A stretch of 21,823 bases of DNA from CAZBYL01 sp964496275 (GTDB taxonomy: Bacteria; Synergistota; Synergistia; Synergistales; Synergistaceae). Where the stretch lies: NCBI GenBank assembly GCA_964496275.1, contig CAZBYL010000042.1, positions 1 to 21,823 on the forward strand, read 5' to 3'. A model generated the notes under the pieces. The model saw only the letters and a list, made by a program, of their open reading frames with translations. It was not told where the DNA came from and did not search any database. Below are positions 6,932 to 14,797 of this stretch, in pieces (positions within the stretch are counted from its first letter, which is position 1; each line of letters opens with the position of its first letter). The translations under genes and the position numbers were made by a program.

Positions 6932-7717
6932 TTGAAGCTTGAGGAAATCCTGACAAAATTGGAACGCCGTATCCCTAAGTCATGGGCAGAAAGTTGGGAT
7001 AACCCCGGACTCTCTGTGGGTAATCCCGTAAGCGATGTTTCTCTCATTGCGGCAGCTCTTGATGCGAATGAGCATACAATAGATGCCGCGGTAAAAATGG
7101 GAGCCGGTTTGCTTGTGACTCACCACCCCTTGATATTTAAACCTCTGAAGTCGCTTATCTTTAACAGACCTCTTTCTCGTGCTGTAGAGGCGGTGGTTAG
7201 GAATGGGCTGGCTGTTTACTCGTGCCACACGAATTGGGATTCCTCGCCTGAAGGCGTAAACAAAATCCTTGCCGAAAAGCTTGGGCTCACTTCAATAGTA
7301 CCTCTGATTCCCGCACAACGGCCGGATCGCGGTTGGGGAATCGGTGCGGCAGGGACGTTCTGTGCTCCTGTTTCTGTAACCGAGTGTGTTAGAATTGTCA
7401 GTGAACGTTGGCAAATATCTCCTATCTCCGCTTACGGAGACGAAAACGCCGTCATAGACAAAGCCGCGATAGGCGGAGGGTCATGCGGTGATATGTGGAA
7501 TGAAGCCGTTGAAGCCGGAGCGCAAATCTTTATAACATCGGATATGTCATATCATGACAGACAAGATGCGCTTGCAATGGGGCTGAACCTTATAATTACC
7601 GACCATGGAGACACAGAGCGGATATCACTGGACGCACTTGCAAAAATAACGGAGTATGAAACAGGTATTACTGTCAAGCTTATTAAAGAACCTTTGTCAT
7701 ATAAGAGAATAATCTAG
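6932..7717 (+). CDS. Nif3-like dinuclear metal-centre protein (YqfO/YbgI family)
   Basis: Member of the Nif3 family (also called GTP cyclohydrolase I type 2/NIF3), hexameric proteins with two metal ions per subunit; the physiological role is not settled. Metal ligands are visible: THHPLIF (His64, His65), SCHTNWD (about 97-103, Asp103), and the C-terminal ITDHGDTER supplying His and Glu. The family usually has a GHYxxE-type motif there, so this reads as a variant. I chose the TTG at 6932 since GAGGTGG (6920-6926) precedes it and the resulting MKLEEILTKLE...WDNPGL matches the usual N-terminus. The ATG at 6908 lies at the predicted transcript start and has no ribosome site. Confidence 0.88.
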   Translation: MKLEEILTKLERRIPKSWAESWDNPGLSVGNPVSDVSLIAAALDANEHTIDAAVKMGAGLLVTHHPLIFKPLKSLIFNRPLSRAVEAVVRNGLAVYSCHTNWDSSPEGVNKILAEKLGLTSIVPLIPAQRPDRGWGIGAAGTFCAPVSVTECVRIVSERWQISPISAYGDENAVIDKAAIGGGSCGDMWNEAVEAGAQIFITSDMSYHDRQDALAMGLNLIITDHGDTERISLDALAKITEYETGITVKLIKEPLSYKRII

Positions 7718-7756
7718 CATATCGGCAGAATCACTCAGAAAGAGAAGTGTTATAGA

Positions 7757-8752
7757 ATGGAAGAACGGAAGAGAATATTCAGCGGAATGAGACCAACGGG
7801 CAAACTGCACTACGGACACATGGCAGGAGCTTTGATTAACTGGGTTAAACTGCAGGAGCAATATAACTGCTTTTTCGGTATCGTAGACTGGCATGCAATG
7901 ATGTCGGACTATGCCGACGTAAGCAAGGTAAAGGCAAACTGCCGCGAGATCCTTTTGGACTGGCTTGCTGTCGGAGTTGACCCTGATAAGGCATCCATAT
8001 TCATACAGTCTCATGTCAAACAGCATGCGGAAATTCACCTTGCACTCTCCATGATAACACCGCTTGGGTGGCTTGAAAGGTGTCCAACGTATAAAGAACA
8101 GATACTTAACCTGCAGAACAAAGATCTTTCTACCTACGCCTTCTTGGGCTATCCTGTGCTTATGGCGGGGGACATACTGCTCTATAAGTCATTTGCGGTT
8201 CCTGTCGGAGAAGATCAGAGCGCGCATTTGGAGCTGACCAGAGAAGTTGTTCGCAGATTCAACAATTTCTACGGAGAAACATTCCCCGAACCTCAGACGC
8301 TGCTGACGCCGTCGGCAAAAATGCCTGGCACGGACGGGCGTAAAATGAGCAAATCATACGGGAATGCTCTAAACATCGCGGATGATATGGAAACAGTATG
8401 GGGCAAACTCAGAACGATGACAACAGATCCGGCCAGGGAAAGAAGAACTGACCCCGGAACACCCGAGAAATGCCCTGTTTGGGACATACATAAATTCTTC
8501 AACAAAGACCCGGAAGAATTGGCGGAAATACATGAAGGCTGCATGAATGCCGGAATAGGCTGTGTGGATTGCAAAAAGAAGCTCATGGTTCATCTGGAAA
8601 AAATGATGTCTCCGATACATGACCGCAGAGCCGAGTTTGAGAAGAATGACGACGTACTCATGCAGATTCTTGAAGCCGGAGCTGTGCGTGCGCGCAAAGT
8701 TGCCGCGCAGACAATGGAAGATGTCTACAACGCGATGGGCATACTGCACTAG
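7757..8752 (+). CDS. trpS: Tryptophanyl-tRNA synthetase
   Basis: Class I aminoacyl-tRNA synthetase charging tRNA-Trp. The 331 residues are the normal bacterial length. TGKLHYGH (14-21) is the HIGH signature and KMSKS (196-200) the second ATP motif. GEDQSAHLELTREV (151-164) and TPLGWLERCPTYKEQ belong to the tryptophan-binding domain. The ribosome site before the ATG is weak (AGAAGTG). It lies 39 bases after the nif3-like gene with no promoter evident between, and 6 bases before scpA, so it is probably in the same operon. No T-box or trp-related leader is visible upstream. Confidence 0.96.
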   Translation: MEERKRIFSGMRPTGKLHYGHMAGALINWVKLQEQYNCFFGIVDWHAMMSDYADVSKVKANCREILLDWLAVGVDPDKASIFIQSHVKQHAEIHLALSMITPLGWLERCPTYKEQILNLQNKDLSTYAFLGYPVLMAGDILLYKSFAVPVGEDQSAHLELTREVVRRFNNFYGETFPEPQTLLTPSAKMPGTDGRKMSKSYGNALNIADDMETVWGKLRTMTTDPARERRTDPGTPEKCPVWDIHKFFNKDPEELAEIHEGCMNAGIGCVDCKKKLMVHLEKMMSPIHDRRAEFEKNDDVLMQILEAGAVRARKVAAQTMEDVYNAMGILH

Positions 8753-8758
8753 TTTAAG

Positions 8759-9553
8759 TTGAATACAAATACGGAACAGTCTCAGATAACAGGACTTGAG
8801 GATAGAAGAGGTTTTGAGGTAAAACTCGGAGCCTTTTCGGGGCCTCTTGACCTTTTGTGCCACCTTGTCGATAACAGAGAAATGAATCCGGCAAGTTTAA
8901 ACTTGACCGAGCTTGTGTCGCAGTATGTAAAATTCCTGATAGAGAGCGAGAGAACAACACTTAATGAGATGGCGGAGTTTTTTGCTTTTGCAAGCAGGCT
9001 TCTGCTGCGTAAAGTACACTCTCTCTTTCCGAATAAGCAAGAGGATGAACTCGATTCGGATATAAGCGAAGACGAGTATATAGAAACGGAAGAAGAACTC
9101 CTTCAAATTCTGGAAAACTTTCGCCCTTATAGAAATGCGGCATCTTTTCTCGCGGTTCGCCAGAGGCAGAGAGAGAGATGTTTTACGAGGGTATGGGACG
9201 AGGACTCAGCTCCATTCTATGACCTGGGGGATTTGTATGGTCTTGCCGTAAAATGGTGGGAACTTCTGGAACGGTATAACGAACGCAGACGGGATGCGTC
9301 ATTCGAAGAAGATGACAACGTATGGGACGAGATACCGGACGCGGTACCGGAAGAGCGTCAGGTTGAAGCCCGCATGGAGGAACTGCTCTTTGAACTGAAA
9401 GGCAAGAGAATATCCCTAAGAGAGCTGCTGCTTGATAAAAACAAGAAAAATCTTATTGTTACGTTACTGGCTTTGTTGGAAATGTCACGTTTGGGAATGG
9501 TTGATTTAATACAGTCTGAGACGCTGGGAGATGTGGAAATTGCTTCAGTCTGA
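8759..9553 (+). CDS. scpA: Segregation and condensation protein A
   Basis: Kleisin subunit of the bacterial SMC-ScpAB condensin that organises and segregates the nucleoid. The 264 residues have the N-terminal SMC-neck-binding part with VKLGAFSGPLDLLCHLVD (21-38) and FAFASRLLLRKVHSLFP (about 68-84), an acidic, variable middle (about 88-190), and a C-terminal winged-helix-like part ending in the LLALLEMSRLGMVDLIQ motif. The family normally starts close to the VKLGAF stretch, so this protein carries about 20 extra residues. The TTG at 8759 is the only usable start between the trpS stop and the conserved region and has no clear ribosome site. Translation may be coupled to trpS, 6 bases upstream. 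Confidence 0.92.
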   Translation: MNTNTEQSQITGLEDRRGFEVKLGAFSGPLDLLCHLVDNREMNPASLNLTELVSQYVKFLIESERTTLNEMAEFFAFASRLLLRKVHSLFPNKQEDELDSDISEDEYIETEEELLQILENFRPYRNAASFLAVRQRQRERCFTRVWDEDSAPFYDLGDLYGLAVKWWELLERYNERRRDASFEEDDNVWDEIPDAVPEERQVEARMEELLFELKGKRISLRELLLDKNKKNLIVTLLALLEMSRLGMVDLIQSETLGDVEIASV

Positions 9554-10160
9554 AACAGATAATCTTCACGAAATAGGCCTGTTGGAAAGACAGATAGAAG
9601 CGATGCTTTTTGTCTCTCCTCAGCCTGTAACAACGCAGGAACTTGCGTCGCACCTCGGAATATCACCGTCAAGGGCGGAAGAATCCATCTTTAAAATAAA
9701 AACCGCCTACGATAAATGCGGCGGTCTGACTTTGCTTAATCTTGCAGGAGGCTGGCAGATGGCAACGTCTCCCGACCTTTCGGACACGATAGAAAGCTTT
9801 GCAAACAGTGTCTCTTTACAGCGTGTGAGGCTCAGCAGAGCAGCCCTTGAAACACTCTCTGTAATAGCGTACAACCAGCCTGTCACGCGTTCTGAGATAG
9901 AGGACATAAGATCTGTACGATGTGACAGAGTTGTTGATACACTGCTGAAACATGGCCTTGTGCGTGTCGCGGGCAGAAAAAAAAGTGTCGGCTCTCCTTT
10001 GCTTTTCAGAACAACGGAGCGATTTCTTGAAATATTCGGCTTGTCTGCAATAAACTTACTGCCCAGCCTTGAAGAGCTGAGAAACAACACCAATGAAGAA
10101 TACAGAGACGCATTTTCACTTATGACGGACGATGGAACGGAGTCTGAATCAGATGAATGA
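9531..10160 (+). CDS. scpB: Segregation and condensation protein B
   Basis: Partner of ScpA in the SMC condensin complex, acting as a dimer of winged-helix domains. The family core runs from RQIEAMLFVSPQPVTTQELA (about 20-39) through LSRAALETLSVIAYNQPVTRSEIEDIR (second winged helix) and DTLLKHGLVRVAGRKKSVGSPLLFRTTERFLEIFGL. A low-complexity acidic tail ends the 209 residues. It overlaps scpA by 23 bases. The start is uncertain: the ATG at 9531 directly abuts GGGAG (9526-9530), whereas a TTG at 9540 lies 9 bases from the same site and may be the true one. Confidence 0.93.
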   Translation: MWKLLQSETDNLHEIGLLERQIEAMLFVSPQPVTTQELASHLGISPSRAEESIFKIKTAYDKCGGLTLLNLAGGWQMATSPDLSDTIESFANSVSLQRVRLSRAALETLSVIAYNQPVTRSEIEDIRSVRCDRVVDTLLKHGLVRVAGRKKSVGSPLLFRTTERFLEIFGLSAINLLPSLEELRNNTNEEYRDAFSLMTDDGTESESDE

Positions 10161-10893
10161 AGCTCAGAAAGATACGATTCGCCTAAACAGATACATGGCT
10201 ATGTGCGGAGTTGCCGCACGCCGCAAAGTTGAGGAGTACATTACAAACGGCAGAGTAATGATAAACGGTCTGACTGTGGATGAACCCGGGCGTCAAGTTG
10301 CCAAGGAGGATGTCGTATCCTTCGACGGTAAAATAATCACTCCTGTTGAATTGACATACCTCATCTATCACAAACCAAAGGGAATCCTCTGCGCCGTCGA
10401 GGACAGCAGGGAGCAGACAATAATAGATATTCTCCCGACATCAATGGACCACCTGCGCCTTTTCCCTGTCGGCCGCCTTGACAGGGAGAGTGAAGGTCTG
10501 ATCATCCTCACCAATGATGGAATGTTTTCGCAGGATCTTATACACCCAAGAAACGGTATAACAAAAACTTACGAGGTCGAACTCAGAAAACCTCTTGATG
10601 AAGCCAAATTGATAGAGTGGATAAAGGGTGTTGTCGTTGAGGAGCGCCTGCTAAAGCCGATAAGCGTAAGACGTTTGGGGCACAGACCGCTGCAATGCTG
10701 CTTTGAAGTGGTGCTCGGCGAGGGTATAAAGCGTGAAATACGCCTTATGGCACGCGCGCTGGACAACGACGTTCGAAAACTCATGCGCAGACGTATAGGC
10801 AAGCTCGAGCTTAAAGAACTGAAATCCGGCGAATTTATATCCGTCTCGAAAGAAGAGCTGTGGGAATATATAAAGAACGGAAAGACAGTGTAG
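10153..10893 (+). CDS. rluB: rRNA pseudouridine synthase, RsuA/RluB family
   Basis: Isomerises specific uridines in rRNA to pseudouridine; the RluB type acts on 23S rRNA. An N-terminal S4 RNA-binding domain (about 9-57, with LNRYMAMCGVAARRKVEEYI) is followed by the synthase domain. GRLDRESEGLIILTNDG holds the catalytic aspartate and IKREIRLMARALDNDVRKLMR is the C-terminal family motif. Location after scpAB, as in Bacillus, favours RluB over RsuA. I chose the ATG at 10153 because GGAG (10139-10142) lies 10 bases upstream. An ATG at 10132 would add 7 residues and lacks a site. The gene overlaps the end of scpB. No convincing terminator follows, just an A/T-only stem near 10900. Confidence 0.92.
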   Translation: MNEAQKDTIRLNRYMAMCGVAARRKVEEYITNGRVMINGLTVDEPGRQVAKEDVVSFDGKIITPVELTYLIYHKPKGILCAVEDSREQTIIDILPTSMDHLRLFPVGRLDRESEGLIILTNDGMFSQDLIHPRNGITKTYEVELRKPLDEAKLIEWIKGVVVEERLLKPISVRRLGHRPLQCCFEVVLGEGIKREIRLMARALDNDVRKLMRRRIGKLELKELKSGEFISVSKEELWEYIKNGKTV

Positions 10894-10950
10894 CAACATA
10901 TTTTGTTTTTAAAATAAAAGTTGATATCTGTGTTTTTATGTTGTCAGCAT

Positions 10951-11174
10951 AAGCGCCCCTTTTATGCGCCTGTCCGTAAAAGCGGTTCCCAGCAACTTTG
11001 GGTCGGCGTCGGGCAGGTCATAAAACAGTTTGTGAACTGCTTCGCCGTTATTATCTCGTTGCTGCTTGAAGCATCGGGGTTCGATGGAGTGCTATGTGCG
11101 GCGTAGTTGTCATCATTGCTCTTACAACATTTTACTTCATACACATGCGCCGTGAAAACAATAATAGATCTTGA
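10951..11174 (+). pseudogene. Frameshifted remnant of an MFS-type transporter C-terminus
   Basis: No intact gene covers this stretch, yet three frames read in turn give one plausible membrane-protein end. First KAVPSNFGSASG (about 10978-11014), like the loop in drug-efflux MFS proteins. Then, after a shift, VGQVIKQFVNCFAVIISLLL and EASGFDGVL (about 11009-11096), a transmembrane helix. After a second shift, VVVIIALTTFYFIHMRREN (to 11159) with a stop at 11172-11174, a last helix with a basic end. The upstream nine-tenths of such a gene is absent. The assignment rests on pattern recognition; the frame changes and stops are visible directly. Confidence 0.45.
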
Positions 11175-11427
11175 TATAGAGTGGGCATGAAAACTCAGCC
11201 CATAGGTTTGTGCTGATTATTTGACCAGTACCAATGACTACAAAAACAGATAACCTTACTAAACTGATTATCAAAATATGTATTTATTTGTTATAATACT
11301 AAAAACAAGCTCAATGCTATCAGTTTACTGTTGTTTGAGACTAATAGTCAGTAACTAAAAAGAAGTTGTGTTTACAATTTGAGAAAAATGAACTTATGGA
11401 GGGGTCACGATAAGCCAAGAAGAAGTT
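11175..11427. other. Intergenic stretch before the beta-helix gene
   Basis: AT-rich and without a gene. It holds a possible extended -10 promoter (11289-11297) and, in the inferred 5' leader, a stem formed by AGTTTACTG (11322-11330) with CAGTAACT (11349-11356), one base bulged, containing the palindrome GACTAATAGTC (11339-11349). A weak 5-bp TGGGC/GCCCA stem lies just after the MFS remnant. Nothing else was recognised. Confidence 0.5.
11289..11297 (+). promoter_or_regulatory. Extended -10 promoter for the beta-helix protein
   Basis: TG, one base, then consensus TATAAT (11292-11297). The -35 region at the right distance (TATCAA, 11269-11274) is poor, as is normal for extended -10 promoters. 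Transcription would start near 11303, giving a leader of about 125 bases. Confidence 0.55.
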
Positions 11428-14169
11428 TTGCATGTCAGCAGAAGCAGGAAAAATTTTTGTTTTGGTTTGATTTTCACATTGATGGCGTCGGCGGTAATGT
11501 TCTCGCTCTTTTTTATGTCCGGGGCACGGGCAGAGAGCACGATTTATTACGTAACGGTGAGCGGCGGCGGCACTCAAGATGGCAGCAGTTGGACAAACGC
11601 TTTTTCTGCGGCGAGCCTCGACCATGCAATAGAGTTGTGTTCAAATGATGTCACTAAGGATGAAGTTCGGGTCGCCAAGGGGCTTTATACACGTACTGAG
11701 ACACTTATTCTGCCAAAGGGCGTAAAACTGACAGGCGGCTGGGATACCTCATCAGAGAGCCGAGAGATAGATGCAATGATGGCAAACCCAATGACTGAGA
11801 GCAGTGCCACAATTTTGAGCAGAGATGCGAGCCTTCCCCTTGCAGCAAAATTCAGCATCGTAACCGGCGGCATAGAAGCTGCCTCGGATGATACACTGCT
11901 CGACGGATTTACAGTAACGGGCGGAACAGGAACAAAGAGAACCGATTACGACTATGACGGAGGCGGCATGTACAATAGCGGCAGCAGCCCCGCTGTTGCA
12001 AACTGCACCTTCATCAAGAACGTAGTAACAGGCCTAGGCGGTGCAATGGAGAATGTCGGCTACAGCAGCACGGCAGTAACAAACTGCAGCTTCAGAGAAA
12101 ATTCGGCAAACCAGGGCGGCGGCATGGATAACCGAAATTATGGCAGCCCAACCGTCACGAACTGCACCTTCAGCAAAAATCTAGCAAGCATTGCCGGGGG
12201 AATTCATAACTACAACAGCAGTTCCGTCATCACAAACTGCACCTTCAGCGAAAACGATGTAACTCTCCTGGGCGGCGGTATCGCCAATTACCTGGGGACT
12301 CCTGTCATTAAAAACTGCACTTTTACCGGAAATACGGCAGAGGTGGACGGAGGAGGCATCTCCAACTACAAGGACTGCTCGCCTATAGTTACAAACTGTA
12401 CCTTCAGCTTCAATAAGGCTGGCATAGGCGGCGGTATGAGCAATGCAAGCAGTTACCCAACTGTCACAAACTGCACCTTCAGCGAAAACGACGCGGAGAG
12501 CGGCGGCGGCATGTATAGCCACGAGAACAGCTATCCTACAGTTGTGAACTCAATCCTCTGGGGCAATAAGGCAAACGGCAGCGGAGATGATGTCTGCGAA
12601 GTTGAGGTGTCGGAGGGAGCCAAAAGCATCGTGACGATTCGCAATTCGATAGTAGGCGTATCTTCCGGTGATATAAACACAGACAGCACAGTCCTATCAG
12701 GCAGCCCGAAACTCATCTCTGTTGACAAGAATATGAACGCGGCGGCAAATTCCGCCGATGTTTATATCTACAAAATCTCAGGTGACAGCGCAGCACTCGG
12801 CGAGGGGCTTTATATCGGTACACATCAGCTTTACAACGGCATAGCAAGTGTTGACATTACCGTTCCCTCATCAGACCAGCGCGGAGAAGCGCGCCGTGTG
12901 AACTATGTAGACCTGGGAGCGTACCAGTATGCTCTTACTGAATCACTGGAAGTTTACGGGATTACTCTGTCAAATACATCGGCAGAGCTTGAACTTGGGC
13001 AGTCCGTAAGCTTTGATGTAACAGAGGTAAAGCCGATAAACTTCACAAAGCTCTCTCTGCCCGCGTCAGATTATGCTGATATCACAAGCAGTGACAGGAC
13101 AATCACTCTGACAGCCAAAGCAGAGACAGACGGGGCGGCTATACCCATCTCCGCAGTCTACAATAACGGCAGCGGAACCGCAGGAGATAAAGTCACAACA
13201 GCAAACTTCACACTTAAAGTCTTCGTCACGACGGTAACAGTCGCGAACGGCGAAACACTCATTATCTCCGAAGATACGACTATGAAAGCCTTGGAGATAA
13301 AAGCGGGCGGCACAGTGACTGTGAGCGGAGATGTGACGCTTACAATAACAGGCGCAATGACGGCGGAAGAGGGTTCATACATCAACCTTACAGGCAAAGC
13401 AGCCATTTTAGTCGGAGGCATAGCAGCCGGTTCGCCCAAAGTTACGGTTACAGGCAGCGACAAGATAAATATCGAAGCAGGTGAGGGAAGCACAATAACA
13501 TATCCCGAAGCTGTGATAAACGGCGACAAATATCCAAGCGGTCTTGTAATAGCGACAGAACAGTCAGCAAGCTCGCAGGACATAGCAGATTGCAGCCTTG
13601 ACGAATATGTGGCTCCGAACGGAACTATAGGCTACTTCCCCAACATAAGCCCCGCGTCATTTGATGAACAGATGAATGTCAAATCCTCTGATATCAAAGG
13701 CTTAAAAGTGGTACATGCAAAGTCGACAGAGCAGGACGCAGGCAAAATCTTCCTTCTGAGCTTTAACGTGACAAGCGCGGATATTCCGGCAAGCGCGGAC
13801 AAGGCGGGAGTGCTGAGAATCGGAAAACTGACAAACGAAGGCAAATATGCGGAGCTTGAGAGAGTAAAGGCTCTGAACCTCCTTGACGACGGCAAGTGGC
13901 TGATAAAGTCGGGCGGCAAGGTGCTCTCCGCATCAGATATCATATCGGGCGATGAATTTGAAATAAACATAGCTGTCAAAGACAACGGAATCTACGACAG
14001 CAGCCCGAATAGCAATGACGTGGTAGACCCAGCGGTACTGTTTTATGACGGAACATACAAAGACGATCCGAAACAGGGGACACACGGTGGGGGAAGCAGC
14101 GGCTGCAATGCAGGATTCGCCGCATCACTGGTGCTTCTGATACCGATTATTCTCAGAAAGAAGAAGTAA
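11428..14169 (+). CDS. Secreted beta-helix repeat protein with Synerg-CTERM sorting signal
   Basis: Predicted surface or secreted protein, 913 residues. A signal peptide (1-35) has a basic start, a hydrophobic core and ARA before the likely cut. YYVTVSGGGTQDGSSWTNAF (41-60) is the typical opening of right-handed parallel beta-helix proteins. Eight rungs of about 24-26 residues follow (178-382), most with GGG-hydrophobic-x-N and NCTF. Residues 500-880 form strand-rich regions I do not recognise. The C-terminus has GGGSSGCNAGFA, a hydrophobic segment and RKKK: the Synerg-CTERM signal, thought to be processed by a dedicated sorting protease. The function is unknown; adhesion or binding is possible. 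The TTG start at 11428 is uncertain, because a strong GGAGGGG (11398-11404) fits no standard start codon. The gene stands alone with its own promoter and terminator. Confidence 0.85.
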   Translation: MHVSRSRKNFCFGLIFTLMASAVMFSLFFMSGARAESTIYYVTVSGGGTQDGSSWTNAFSAASLDHAIELCSNDVTKDEVRVAKGLYTRTETLILPKGVKLTGGWDTSSESREIDAMMANPMTESSATILSRDASLPLAAKFSIVTGGIEAASDDTLLDGFTVTGGTGTKRTDYDYDGGGMYNSGSSPAVANCTFIKNVVTGLGGAMENVGYSSTAVTNCSFRENSANQGGGMDNRNYGSPTVTNCTFSKNLASIAGGIHNYNSSSVITNCTFSENDVTLLGGGIANYLGTPVIKNCTFTGNTAEVDGGGISNYKDCSPIVTNCTFSFNKAGIGGGMSNASSYPTVTNCTFSENDAESGGGMYSHENSYPTVVNSILWGNKANGSGDDVCEVEVSEGAKSIVTIRNSIVGVSSGDINTDSTVLSGSPKLISVDKNMNAAANSADVYIYKISGDSAALGEGLYIGTHQLYNGIASVDITVPSSDQRGEARRVNYVDLGAYQYALTESLEVYGITLSNTSAELELGQSVSFDVTEVKPINFTKLSLPASDYADITSSDRTITLTAKAETDGAAIPISAVYNNGSGTAGDKVTTANFTLKVFVTTVTVANGETLIISEDTTMKALEIKAGGTVTVSGDVTLTITGAMTAEEGSYINLTGKAAILVGGIAAGSPKVTVTGSDKINIEAGEGSTITYPEAVINGDKYPSGLVIATEQSASSQDIADCSLDEYVAPNGTIGYFPNISPASFDEQMNVKSSDIKGLKVVHAKSTEQDAGKIFLLSFNVTSADIPASADKAGVLRIGKLTNEGKYAELERVKALNLLDDGKWLIKSGGKVLSASDIISGDEFEINIAVKDNGIYDSSPNSNDVVDPAVLFYDGTYKDDPKQGTHGGGSSGCNAGFAASLVLLIPIILRKKK
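11959..12573 (+). repeat. Eight beta-helix rung repeats inside the surface protein gene
   Basis: Tandem degenerate units of about 72-78 bases, each encoding a GGG/AGG-[MI]-x-N turn and an asparagine-ladder segment NC[TS]F. Seven units carry NCTF or NCSF and the last reads NSILW. The 15-mer AACTGCACCTTCAGC occurs at three of the units. The repeats are spaced as in right-handed beta-helices, where each unit makes one turn. Confidence 0.85.
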
Positions 14170-14221
14170 AAGAGGATTACTAAATTCTACGATTCTGTAT
14201 TCCACTCTAATTTATGATACA

Positions 14222-14270
14222 AAAGCTAGCACAAACCCTTGGTAACAGGGGGGTGCTAGCTTTATATTTA
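14222..14270 (+). terminator. Terminator after the beta-helix gene
   Basis: Perfect 11-bp arms AAAGCTAGCAC (14222-14232) and GTGCTAGCTTT (14253-14263), with a further CCCT/AGGG inner pairing, followed by T-rich sequence. About 50 bases after the stop codon. Confidence 0.8.
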
Positions 14271-14379
14271 TCTGATGACGGTCTTTGTTAGGTTCGTATA
14301 TTACGTGCGTTGTGTCATTCAAGCAAAACTAACCGCCAAACATTATAGAGCGTTATATATAATATTATTTTTACAATTG

Positions 14380-14388
14380 TGCTATTAT
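14380..14388 (+). promoter_or_regulatory. Possible extended -10 promoter for acpS operon
   Basis: TG, one base, TATTAT (14383-14388), about 38 bases before the acpS ATG. No good -35 is seen at the usual distance. A TATAAT at 14358-14363 is an alternative. A promoter is expected somewhere in this gap because a terminator precedes it. Confidence 0.35.
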
Positions 14389-14425
14389 AAATACAGCTTA
14401 ATATGCTGCGCAAGAAGGTGTTGCT

Positions 14426-14797
14426 ATGATACATGGGATAGGCGTGGACTTATGTGATATTGCAAGAATGGAAAAAGCAATTTTGCAGAAAGGGTTTCTT
14501 GAAAAAGTTTTTTCTGCGGAAGAAATAGAATATGCGAAAAAAAGCTCGTCTCCCGCAAAACATTACGCCGGCGCATTTGCGGCAAAAGAGGCCTTGGCAA
14601 AGGCGACAGGGTGGGGGCTTGCTGTTATAGGGCTTAAATCATGTTTCGTACGCAGAACTCAGATCGGACCCGCCTTTGTCTTTTCATCAGAATTTAAGAA
14701 CAGACTTTGCGAAGCTAAAATAGGCGAGGCGTTCTTGAGCCTCTCGCATGAAGGTACAATTGCCGTCGCCATGGTTGTTCTGGAGAAAAAATTATGA
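14426..14797 (+). CDS. acpS: Holo-[acyl-carrier-protein] synthase
   Basis: Transfers 4'-phosphopantetheine from CoA to the acyl carrier protein serine, activating fatty-acid synthesis. The 123 residues fit the AcpS-type (trimeric) phosphopantetheinyl transferases. IHGIGVDLCDIARME (2-16) supplies the Mg-binding aspartate, and FAAKEALAKA supplies the glutamate and lysine at the CoA site. SLSHEGTIAVAMVVLE is the C-terminal signature. An AAGGTG site precedes the ATG. The stop overlaps the nnrD start by ATGA, a gene order (acpS next to the NAD(P)HX repair enzyme) seen in many bacteria. Confidence 0.95.
   Translation: MIHGIGVDLCDIARMEKAILQKGFLEKVFSAEEIEYAKKSSSPAKHYAGAFAAKEALAKATGWGLAVIGLKSCFVRRTQIGPAFVFSSEFKNRLCEAKIGEAFLSLSHEGTIAVAMVVLEKKL

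Noticed and set aside
10898..10920. A/T-only stem TATTTT/AAAATA after rluB as a terminator
   Set aside because: Just six A-T pairs and no strong stem; not convincing.
10921..11106. A 61-residue protein on the plus strand and a 60-residue one on the minus strand
   Set aside because: The plus frame carries part of the MFS remnant and ends where the similarity shifts frame; the minus frame is its shadow. Neither looks like an intact gene.
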